Shown: positions 1 to 6,213 of the stretch, in pieces
Position numbering within the stretch: position 1 is the first letter of the stretch
Layout: each line of letters begins with the position of its first letter
Source: JBEINZ01 sp040377825
GTDB taxonomy: Bacteria; Pseudomonadota; Alphaproteobacteria; Rhizobiales; Ancalomicrobiaceae
DNA: 33,540 bases
Assembly: GCA_040377825.1 (NCBI GenBank)
Contig: JBEINZ010000007.1
Span: 1 to 33,540 of the forward strand
Direction: 5' to 3'
Program-made: the position numbers and the translations under genes
The notes under the pieces: model-generated
Told to the model about the DNA's origin: nothing
What the model saw: the letters and a program-made list of their open reading frames with translations, nothing else
Databases searched by the model: none

Positions 1-1
1 C

Positions 2-544
2 TCGATCGGCATAGAGATCGTCAATCCTGGACATCCTTGGGATCTCGCCAAGGCGCCGGACGCGCCGGCGGAAGAGCCGGCTCCGGTTCATCCCGGGTAC
101 CGCGACTTTCCCGATGTTCAAATCGTTGCGGTGACCGCGTTGGCCGCCGACGTCGTGAGTCGTTACCGTATCCCGCCCGCTCGCGTCTTGGCGCATTCCG
201 ACGTCGCCCCTTCGCGAAAGCGCGACCCCGGAGAGAAGTTTCCTTGGAAGAGGCTTGCGGACGCGGGTGTCGGCCTCATGCCGAGCGCGGTCGAAGACGT
301 TGGTAACGCCACGGTCGACGGTTCGATCAACATAGCCGCGATGCAGGAAAAGTTCGCTCGGCTCGGTTATCGGATCGACGTGAACGGACTGAACGACCGA
401 TCGACGGTCGATGTCGTAATCGCTTTTCAGCGCCATTGGCGTCCCGCGCGCGTTGACGGCGTCGCCGACCCCGCGACTTTAGCGATGCTTGATCTCGTAC
501 TTGCGTCCGCGTCCTCGAATATGTTGGTGGGGGGATTGGCCTGA
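2..544 (+). CDS. N-acetylmuramoyl-L-alanine amidase, AmiD/AmpD type, with C-terminal peptidoglycan-binding domain (5' partial)
   Basis: The reading frame is open from the left edge, so the start of the gene lies outside the window. It opens with IGIEIVNPGH, a signature of the Amidase_2 (AmpD/AmiD) fold. HSDVAPSRKRDPGEKFPW follows. The His at codon 194-196 and the Asp at 224-226 are ten residues apart, as are the second and third zinc ligands of AmpD. Downstream, about 60 residues (MQEKFARLGY to ATLAMLDL) look like a PG_binding_1 domain. The family cleaves the amide bond between MurNAc and the stem peptide. Whether this one acts in the periplasm or cytoplasm cannot be judged without the N-terminus. 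Its TGA overlaps the ATG of the following transglycosylase gene, implying translational coupling of two peptidoglycan hydrolases. Confidence 0.9.
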   Translation, partial: SIGIEIVNPGHPWDLAKAPDAPAEEPAPVHPGYRDFPDVQIVAVTALAADVVSRYRIPPARVLAHSDVAPSRKRDPGEKFPWKRLADAGVGLMPSAVEDVGNATVDGSINIAAMQEKFARLGYRIDVNGLNDRSTVDVVIAFQRHWRPARVDGVADPATLAMLDLVLASASSNMLVGGLA

Positions 545-1836
545 TGGGTTCCGTGACCGGCTTGGTACTGCGTTCATCCGCCATGGCAACGATCCTGTTG
601 GGGGCCGCCGCTGGCGGCGCCACGATCGCATTCATGGATATTGGATCCATGTTCGGGCGTTCATCCTTCATCGGCTCGATTGTCGGCCCGACACCGTCGC
701 CCGACTTGGTCCCGGTCAAGACGCAGACATGGGCGATGCGTGGGCCCGAACCGGACACGGAAGCTTCGGCGCCGGCGGGGCGGTTTAACGTCTCCGCGCT
801 CGATATTGTCGGGCCCGAGCCCGACGCAGGCGATGTGCCGACCGGATCGAAGGGCGCGCGTGCGACTGTCACGCCGTCGTCGTCCAACTTCCCGGCTCCC
901 CAGGCCCTGCCCACGGAGACACGACGTTTGGATCCGCGCGCCGTCGAAGGGCGGGCGGTCGAGACCGGCCCCGATCGCTTCGCTGCCGCCTTCGCGACGT
1001 TCGGTTTATCACCCATGGGCGCAAATGTTGCGAGCGCAAAGCTGACCGGGACCGGCGTGGCCGCGCCGCTCGGCTTTGCCGCCTCGACATTCGACACCGA
1101 TTGGATCCGCCCGTCGTCGGCCGCCGCCGCGGCCGCGGTCACGGCGATCGCCGAGCCGTCCGCCGTCAGCTTGCGCGGAACGCCGATGCCTGGGTTGCCG
1201 CTGCCCCGGCCGCGTGCCGAACGGATCGTTGCTCCCGCCGCGTCCATCGTGGTCGCGTCGATTTCGCCCATCGTTCCGGCCGCGGAACCGCGGTCCAATT
1301 CGCCGATCGCGGCAGAACCGGTGATCACGGTTGATCTGCCGCGCAAGATGCCGAAGGGTGCAAATGCCTTTCTTGATTTGATCAAGCGTGAGGCAAAGAC
1401 CAATGCCGTGCCGCTTTGGATCGCGCTTGGCGTGATCTGGGTGGAAAGCAAGTTCGATCCGGATCTTCGTGGCAAACGGGGCGTGATGGGCATGATGCAG
1501 GTTATGCCGTCAACCGCTCGATATCTCGGCTATACCGGGACGAACGAAGGTTTGCTTGATCCGGATACCAATGTCCGTTGGGGAATGAAAGAACTGGGTA
1601 AAGTCTGGAAGCTGTCGAAGGGCGATGTCTGCTTGACTGCCGCCAAGTATAAGGGTGGCTTCATGACCAAGTCGATTAACACCGGGGCTTGGCGCTATTG
1701 TGAAGAGATGCATCGCGCGACCGGAATGGACTATACGGGCCTGCGTGTCGGTCCGGTTAAATTAACCGAAGAACGCCGGCCCGGCGTCGTGCCTCCGGGG
1801 TTAGAGGCAAGCGCGAAAACATCGTCGCCGCAATAA
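544..1836 (+). CDS. Lytic transglycosylase, SLT domain, exported
   Basis: A 430-residue protein that begins inside the amidase stop codon (TGATG overlap). The N-terminus has a hydrophobic stretch (ATILLGAAAGGATIAF, about residues 15-30) that could be a signal peptide or anchor. A long low-complexity Pro/Ala/Ser-rich region follows to about residue 270. The C-terminal SLT (family 1 transglycosylase) domain shows the catalytic Glu in WVESKFDP (E301), the GMMQ motif (residues 316-319) and AAKYKGG (Tyr369), equivalent to the usual AYNxG. Two cysteines, C363 and C386, bracket the end of the domain and may form a periplasmic disulfide. The family cuts the MurNAc-GlcNAc bond to give 1,6-anhydroMurNAc. 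All catalytic motifs look intact, so this is probably the active partner of the amidase and of the related gene downstream. Confidence 0.88.
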   Translation: MGSVTGLVLRSSAMATILLGAAAGGATIAFMDIGSMFGRSSFIGSIVGPTPSPDLVPVKTQTWAMRGPEPDTEASAPAGRFNVSALDIVGPEPDAGDVPTGSKGARATVTPSSSNFPAPQALPTETRRLDPRAVEGRAVETGPDRFAAAFATFGLSPMGANVASAKLTGTGVAAPLGFAASTFDTDWIRPSSAAAAAAVTAIAEPSAVSLRGTPMPGLPLPRPRAERIVAPAASIVVASISPIVPAAEPRSNSPIAAEPVITVDLPRKMPKGANAFLDLIKREAKTNAVPLWIALGVIWVESKFDPDLRGKRGVMGMMQVMPSTARYLGYTGTNEGLLDPDTNVRWGMKELGKVWKLSKGDVCLTAAKYKGGFMTKSINTGAWRYCEEMHRATGMDYTGLRVGPVKLTEERRPGVVPPGLEASAKTSSPQ

Positions 1837-2047
1837 TACCTCGATTGAAGCGGCCTAAGCCCGGCCTCTCCGCATTCGCTCCATCGAATAGATTGATTTC
1901 CCCGCTTACCTTGCGCCAAGGCTCGGTCGTGGCGCGCTCATCGCTCTCACACCACGGCCATGCCTCGTGAAGCGTTGTGTCTGCGTCGGTTCGGGTCGCG
2001 CATGTTTTGCGCAAGCCGATCGAGGCGTAGGGGAGTGTAGGATTTCA

Positions 2048-2854
2048 ATGTTTACCTCAGTCAAGACTGCCCTGTTTGCCACGGCTACATTGGCCGCGGC
2101 GGTCCCGACGTCGATCGTGCTCGTCGACCGCACGCCGACCGCTGCCCAAGTCGCTCCATCAAGATCAGCGCCAGCTGTCGTCGAAATTCAGCAAAACCCG
2201 GCGCAAGCGCCGACCCCTCCCGTCGTCCTGTCCGTGGTGACGACCAACGTCTCGGCAATCGACGTTCATGGACGCGTCGCCGCAGGGTTTGAGTTGACTG
2301 AAAAGTCGCAAATTGCGGCGACACCCCCAGCACCAGCGCCCGCACAGGGCCCCGTTACGCCGAGTGTCCCGCAAAGTGGGGTCGCACTTGATGAAACGCG
2401 CAAGCCGGATCCGAAGCCGCGGGTTGCTTCCATTGCCGAGCCCGAGGCTCAACCGACGGCGGGGACCCCATCCCAGAGCCTTTCAGAGATCCGCGCGATG
2501 GTCGTGAGCGAAGCAACCGCGCAAAAAATTCCGCCCAAACTTGCGCTCGCGGTCGTTCAAGTCGCTAGCCGCTACGATGCCCGTCGCCAAGGCGAGGACG
2601 GTCAGATCGGACTGACGCAGATTAGGCTGCGGATCGCAAAGCAGTTCGGCTTCAAGGGCTCCGAGGAGGATCTCTGGGAGCCGCGCACGAACCTAAAGTG
2701 GGGATTCAAATTCCTCGCCGGTGCTTACAAGCGGGCCAACGGCGACACGTGCAAGACGATCATGAAGTTCACCGGCGGCTATTATGTGGAGGAGCCGACG
2801 AAGCTCCATTTGGCCTATTGCGGCAAGGTTCAGGCCGCGATGGATACGCCGTAA
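2048..2854 (+). CDS. SLT-domain protein lacking the catalytic glutamate (probable inactive lytic transglycosylase paralogue)
   Basis: I chose ATG 2048 because it follows AGGA with about seven bases of spacing and gives a typical signal peptide (MFTSVKTALFATATLAAAVP). An in-frame ATG at 1967 would add 27 residues ahead of the signal peptide and is less likely. The product is 268 aa: signal peptide, a Pro/Ala-rich linker to about residue 145, then a C-terminal SLT-like domain. That domain aligns without gaps to the upstream transglycosylase through its core. Where the neighbour reads VESKFDP this one reads VASRYDA, so the catalytic Glu is Ala (A173, codon GCT at 2564-2566). GMMQ has become GLTQ (188-191) and AKYKGG has become MKFTGG. 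Cysteines C235 and C258 keep the 23-residue spacing of the paralogue. The fold seems preserved but hydrolysis unlikely; a peptidoglycan-binding or regulatory role is inference. Confidence 0.8.
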   Translation: MFTSVKTALFATATLAAAVPTSIVLVDRTPTAAQVAPSRSAPAVVEIQQNPAQAPTPPVVLSVVTTNVSAIDVHGRVAAGFELTEKSQIAATPPAPAPAQGPVTPSVPQSGVALDETRKPDPKPRVASIAEPEAQPTAGTPSQSLSEIRAMVVSEATAQKIPPKLALAVVQVASRYDARRQGEDGQIGLTQIRLRIAKQFGFKGSEEDLWEPRTNLKWGFKFLAGAYKRANGDTCKTIMKFTGGYYVEEPTKLHLAYCGKVQAAMDTP

Positions 2855-2956
2855 GCAACGGTCGCCGCGCTTTGGATTGAAATCTGATCATTGGCCGTTT
2901 GGACCTCCGTTTTGGTCATCTCGGTTGACCCGGGGGGCTTGGTGTGAAACGAGGGG

Positions 2957-3368
2957 GTGCCAGTCGGCCGGGCGGCCGCTCGCGGCCGGATCGAGATCTC
3001 CGGGTCGCGGTCCGGATGCGGGAGGAAAGTCCGGGCTCCATGGAAACACGGTGCCGGCTAACGGCCGGCGAGGGCGACCTCAGGGAAAGTGCCACAGAAA
3101 ACGAACCGCCGCGGGCGAGCCCGCGGTAAGGGTGAAAAGGTGGGGTAAGAGCCCACCGCGGACCCGGCAACGGGGACGGCATGGCAAACCCCACCGGGAG
3201 CAAAACCAAATAGGGGCGGCGCGGGATCCGAAAGGGTTCCGGCGGGTTTCCGAGCCAGTCGCCCGGGTCGGTTGCGTGAGGCGTTCGGCAACGGACGTCC
3301 CAGATGAATGGCCGCCACGCGGGGTAATTCCCGCCGTACAGAACCCGGCTTATAGGCCGGCTGGCGTT
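2957..3368 (+). ncRNA. rnpB: RNase P RNA, bacterial type A
   Basis: Catalytic RNA of RNase P, which removes 5' leaders from tRNA precursors. The universal P4 region GAGGAAAGTCCGGGCTCC is at 3022-3039, and the 3' core ACAGAACCCGGCTTATAGG is at 3338-3356. The ends close as helix P1: GCCAGTCGG near 2959-2967 pairs, with one G-U, with CCGGCTGGC near 3357-3365. The length of about 410 nt suits alphaproteobacteria. Exact ends are estimates to within a few bases. TTGACC at 2925-2930 could be a -35 element, but I found no convincing -10 box. Location just upstream of mraZ is familiar from Rhizobiales-type genomes. Confidence 0.95.
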
Positions 3369-3374
3369 TTCCAT

Positions 3375-3410
3375 GGACCGCGGCGCAGCGTGTTCTAGGC
3401 CGCGCGGTCC
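3375..3410. terminator. Candidate bidirectional stem-loop between rnpB and the minus-strand membrane gene
   Basis: GGACCGCG (3375-3382) is perfectly complementary to CGCGGTCC (3403-3410), an 8-bp GC-rich stem with a 20-nt loop. It starts a few bases after the mature 3' end of rnpB and spans the stop codon of the convergent minus-strand gene, so it could end both transcripts. There is no T-tract on either side, so intrinsic termination is unproven. It could instead mark an RNA-processing end. Confidence 0.4.
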
Positions 3411-3703
3411 TCGTTGCGTGCACTATCGCGAGATCGTGCCTCGCCGGACTTGAGCTTTGATTGTTGCTCGTTCGTGGGGTGCTTCAAGGCCAGAGCATAG
3501 GCGGTAAAGAAATAAAACGCCTGGAAGGTCGCAAGTGCCGCAATGGCGCGCACCGCCAAGCCCAAGCCGTCAGTTGTTCCGGCTAAAGTGGCCGATGCAC
3601 CGATGAAAATTGCTAAACTTCCAATGATTACAACCGCAACCCCAGACCTAAAGGCACAGCCTAAGCCTGTCAACGCCGAGATCATTAGCACCAAGAGGAA
3701 CAT
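3395..3703 (-). CDS. Small hypothetical membrane protein
   Basis: A 102-residue protein that I do not recognise as a named family. It is strongly hydrophobic, with likely membrane segments at about residues 2-16, 22-42 and 50-72, followed by a charged hydrophilic tail (about residues 74-102) rich in Lys, Arg, Glu and Asp. This layout is unlike the Arg/Pro-rich antisense shadows seen elsewhere in the window. A promoter-like sequence, TTGCCG-N17-TATGAT, sits about 45-70 bases upstream on the minus strand, which supports real expression. I see no strong Shine-Dalgarno site before the ATG, which weakens the call. The gene lies alone between rnpB and mraZ, convergent with rnpB, and its local base composition is less GC-rich than the dcw genes. 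No function can be assigned. Confidence 0.55.
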   Translation of the reverse strand: MFLLVLMISALTGLGCAFRSGVAVVIIGSLAIFIGASATLAGTTDGLGLAVRAIAALATFQAFYFFTAYALALKHPTNEQQSKLKSGEARSRDSARNEDRAA

Positions 3704-3747
3704 GTCGCGCCAGTTCTGAGGTCGATTACCTAGAACCTTTTACCAAG

Positions 3748-3776
3748 ATCATATTACTTTTTAGTTTTGACGGCAA
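3748..3776 (-). promoter_or_regulatory. Candidate sigma-70-type promoter for the small membrane protein gene
   Basis: Read on the minus strand, TTGCCG (3776-3771) and TATGAT (3753-3748) are separated by exactly 17 bases. Each matches the -35 or -10 consensus at five of six or four of six positions. The predicted start near 3741 gives a leader of about 38 nt before the ATG at 3703. It lies in an AT-rich patch (about 3730-3790) that stands out from the surroundings. Confidence 0.45.
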
Positions 3777-3832
3777 AAATAGTAAAGGTAGGGCGGCTAC
3801 TACCAACAATGCGTTAGAGACACAATGTGGGG

Positions 3833-3850
3833 CGCCCTAACAATAGGGCG
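3833..3850. repeat. Short perfect inverted repeat (7-bp stem, ACAA loop)
   Basis: CGCCCTA (3833-3839), loop ACAA, TAGGGCG (3844-3850). The right arm is part of a 9-base direct repeat, TAGGGCGGC, whose other copy is at 3789-3797, so two exclusive hairpins are possible. There is no T-tract, so a terminator is doubtful. Confidence 0.35.
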
Positions 3851-4103
3851 GCCATGCCCTTATCACGCGACGTCGGCGTCCGTTCGTTGTTGCCCCAAAG
3901 ACATTCAATGATCTCGTTCCGACACTTGACCAATGGGACATTGGCGCCACTTGTCCGCCGCCGATGTCTCGCGCTATGCCGTAACGAGATGCATTTTAGT
4001 TAATTCTTCAGTGGGTTCAGTCCGCCTCTTACACATACGGATACTTTGACGCGTGCCCAACAGGCTCGACTCGGAGCCAATTCAAAAGCGCCACTTCGTT
4101 GAC

Positions 4104-4139
4104 GCCCAAATCATCCCATGTTATCCCAAGGTATCCCGG
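4104..4139 (-). promoter_or_regulatory. Array of four MraZ-type boxes (TGGGN, 10-bp period)
   Basis: Read on the minus strand, this stretch is CGGGA-N5-TGGGA-N5-TGGGA-N5-TGGGC: three exact TGGGN boxes and one with a single change, all in 10-bp register. The cores (CCCA or CCCG on the + strand) are at 4105-4108, 4115-4118, 4125-4128 and 4135-4138. Escherichia coli MraZ is known to bind TGGGN repeats separated by 5 bases and to repress its own dcw promoter. The array ends 86 bases before the mraZ ATG. A possible -35 element, TTGACG (4099-4104), abuts it, so bound MraZ would cover the promoter. Autorepression in this organism is inferred. Confidence 0.75.
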
Positions 4140-4224
4140 GACGCGGTCGCGCCGTGGGTATAGCTTTGCCGTCGATTGATTTCTGATTGAAGGACGGCCG
4201 CGCGATCGGCTTAAGAGGCGTGGG

Positions 4225-4689
4225 ATGCAGCGGTTCCTCGGTCGGCACGCGAAACGGATTGACAGCAAGGGGCGCGTGTCAATTCCCGCGCCGTTTCGCG
4301 CGATTCTCGTCGCCGATGCCTTCGAGGGACTGTTTTGCGTTCGGTCGCTGTTTCATCCAGCGGTGGATGCGGGCGGCAAGGCCTTGATTGATGCCATCGA
4401 CACGGCGATCGGCGGTTACGACGCGTTCTCGCCGGATCATCTCGATCTGGCAACCACCTTGCTCGGCGCTGGCGACACACTGACCATCGATGGCGAAGGG
4501 CGCATAGTGGTGCCGGATTGGATTCGGGAGACGACCGGGATTGGCGATGAGATTGTGTTCGTCGGCATAGGCACCCGTTTCCAAATCTGGGCACCGGACG
4601 TCTTTACCCGTCGCGAAGCGGAAGCACGCGGTCGGGCGCTTCAATTGATGGGCACGCGGGCAAGCTCCAAGATGGAGCCGGCGCCATGA
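4225..4689 (+). CDS. mraZ: Transcriptional regulator MraZ
   Basis: A 154-residue member of the MraZ/AbrB-like family, first gene of the dcw cluster. The two tandem SpoVT/AbrB-type repeats are visible: DSKGRVSIPAPFR near the N-terminus and DGEGRIVVPDWIRE about 75 residues later. These contribute to a ring-shaped oligomer that binds DNA through repeated boxes. The start at 4225 follows AAGAGG (4213-4218) at a suitable distance. The stop overlaps the rsmH start (ATGA), so the two are coupled. The box array at 4104-4139 fits autoregulation. Length and motifs match the family with nothing missing. Confidence 0.96.
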   Translation: MQRFLGRHAKRIDSKGRVSIPAPFRAILVADAFEGLFCVRSLFHPAVDAGGKALIDAIDTAIGGYDAFSPDHLDLATTLLGAGDTLTIDGEGRIVVPDWIRETTGIGDEIVFVGIGTRFQIWAPDVFTRREAEARGRALQLMGTRASSKMEPAP

Positions 4690-5711
4690 GCGATATCGAT
4701 AAATCCGAGCCGCGCCATCGCCCCGTTATGCTTGCCGAAGTGCTCGACGCACTCGCGCCAAAGCCAGGCGAGACCATCGTCGATGGCACGTTTGGTGCCG
4801 GCGGTTATACCCGCGCGATCCTCGATCAAGGTGCCTCGGTCATTGCGATTGATCGCGACCCGACAGCGATCGCCGCCGGACGATTGCTTGCGGATGCCAA
4901 TACCGAACGGCTCCGGCTTGTGGAAGGCCGGTTCGGCGCACTCGCGGAGCATGTGGAGGCGCTCGGCTATGCCGCGGTTGACGGTGTCGTGCTCGATGTC
5001 GGCGTTTCCTCGATGCAGCTCGATGAAGCCGAGCGGGGCTTTTCCTTTCGGTTCGATGGCCCGCTTGACATGCGCATGAGCCAGTCCGGCGAAAGCGCGG
5101 CGGATGTTTTGAATTCCGCCGACGAGCGCGAGATCTCGCGCATTCTCTGGGTGTTCGGCGAGGAGCGGCGGGCAAATGCGATTGCCCGGGCGATCACCGC
5201 GCGACGGGTCGAACAGCCGCTGCGACGTACGCTTGATCTCGTTGAAATCTGCGAGCGTGTTCTGGGTCGCCCCAGGCGCGATGAGATCCATCCCGCCACC
5301 CGGACGTTTCAGGCGCTACGCATTTACGTAAATGGCGAATTGGATGAGTTGGCTGAAGCCTTGGAGAGCGCCGAGCGCGTGCTTTGCGAGGGGGGGCGGC
5401 TGGTCGTCATCAGCTTTCATTCGCTAGAGGATCGGATCGTGAAGCGGTTTTTCGCTGATCGAACCCGCGATCGGGCGGGGGGCTCGCGCCATGCGCCGGT
5501 GGCCGAGGTGCCGGATGCAGCCTTTCGGTTGATCATGAAGGGCGCCGCCGAACCCGGCGAGGATGAGACCCGGCTCAATCCAAGGGCGCGTTCGGCAAAG
5601 CTGAGGGCGGGAATACGCACCGCGGCGCCAGCGCGTGCCGTCGATGCGCTTGCCATCGGCGTGCCGCAGGCCACGCCTCGGCAGACGACGAAAGCAAGGG
5701 CGAGGGGCTGA
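4686..5711 (+). CDS. rsmH: 16S rRNA (cytosine-1402-N4)-methyltransferase RsmH
   Basis: A 341-residue SAM-dependent methyltransferase (former name MraW) that N4-methylates C1402 in the ribosomal P site. The SAM-binding motif DGTFGAGGYTRAIL is near residues 33-46, and LDVGVSSMQLD (103-113) is the family signature. FQALRIYVNGELDEL and ISFHSLEDRIVKRFF follow in the usual order. The C-terminus is longer and Arg/Ala-rich, which is ordinary for GC-rich genomes. The start overlaps the mraZ stop and the stop overlaps the ftsL start, so it sits inside a coupled chain. Confidence 0.97.
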   Translation: MSDIDKSEPRHRPVMLAEVLDALAPKPGETIVDGTFGAGGYTRAILDQGASVIAIDRDPTAIAAGRLLADANTERLRLVEGRFGALAEHVEALGYAAVDGVVLDVGVSSMQLDEAERGFSFRFDGPLDMRMSQSGESAADVLNSADEREISRILWVFGEERRANAIARAITARRVEQPLRRTLDLVEICERVLGRPRRDEIHPATRTFQALRIYVNGELDELAEALESAERVLCEGGRLVVISFHSLEDRIVKRFFADRTRDRAGGSRHAPVAEVPDAAFRLIMKGAAEPGEDETRLNPRARSAKLRAGIRTAAPARAVDALAIGVPQATPRQTTKARARG

Positions 5712-6202
5712 TGCTGAAAACGATCAATACGATCCTGATCGGCGGTATGCTCGCGGGCGCCGGTGTCGTCTATTATCTCAAGTATGATGCTGAACGGGCA
5801 ACGACCCGTATCACTTCGCTCGATCGTATGATTGACCAAGAGCGCGACAAGATTGCAAGCCTCAAGGCCGAATGGAGCTTGCTCAATCAGCCGCGCCGGC
5901 TTCAGGAGCTGAGCGAGCGTTATCACGCTTATCTCGAACTCGACCGGCTCGACCCAAATCAGATCGCCACGATCGAAGAAATTCCGTTACGGGCCGTGGC
6001 GCTTGGCGATGCGCCGAAACCGGTCGCGGGCTTTGCCGCAGGCGGCAAGGTCGGCCCGTCGACCCCGAATATCGCCGGTCTCATCGCCACCGGTTCCATC
6101 GGCAAGTCAACGGATCGCATTCACGCATCCAATGACCATCCGATCGTGCCGAAATCGATCGATCCGCGTCCGAATGACCCGCTCAACGCCATCTTACGAT
6201 AA
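5711..6202 (+). CDS. ftsL: Cell division protein FtsL (alphaproteobacterial type)
   Basis: A 163-residue bitopic protein. A short cytoplasmic start leads into one membrane segment (TILIGGMLAGAGVVYYL, about residues 7-23). A coiled-coil-like periplasmic part follows (RITSLDRMIDQERDKIASLKAEWSLL compressed into heptads, about 36-60) and then NQPRRLQELSERY, typical of FtsL. In the divisome FtsL acts with FtsB and FtsQ to activate FtsW and FtsI. Position between rsmH and ftsI supports the call because FtsL sequences diverge widely. The tail after about residue 95 is low complexity. Confidence 0.88.
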   Translation: MLKTINTILIGGMLAGAGVVYYLKYDAERATTRITSLDRMIDQERDKIASLKAEWSLLNQPRRLQELSERYHAYLELDRLDPNQIATIEEIPLRAVALGDAPKPVAGFAAGGKVGPSTPNIAGLIATGSIGKSTDRIHASNDHPIVPKSIDPRPNDPLNAILR

Positions 6203-6213
6203 CGGACGCGATC

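Larger units (their letters stand above)
3704..4224. other. 521-base gene-free region between the membrane protein gene and mraZ
   Basis: No open frame here looks like a protein. The left part (about 3730-3790) is AT-rich and holds the minus-strand promoter. TAGGGCGGC occurs twice, at 3789-3797 and 3844-3852, and CGCCCTA (3833-3839) can pair with either copy; with the second it forms a 7-bp stem closed by ACAA. From 3860 to 4090 I see nothing that I can name. The right part carries the MraZ box array (4104-4139) and presumably the start of the dcw transcript. Confidence 0.6.

Noticed and set aside
327..1493. 388-residue open frame antisense to the amidase end and transglycosylase
   Set aside because: Low-complexity Ser/Arg/Ala shadow of the Pro/Ala-rich linker of the transglycosylase.
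1913..1935. Inverted repeat GCGCCA/TGGCGC between the two transglycosylase genes
   Set aside because: Six base pairs with an 11-nt loop and no T-run; expected by chance in DNA of this composition.
2916..3423. Two open frames on the minus strand across the RNase P RNA (152 and 121 residues)
   Set aside because: They are antisense to rnpB core helices. Their apparent similarity to database proteins would come from mis-annotated rnpB antisense frames rather than real proteins.
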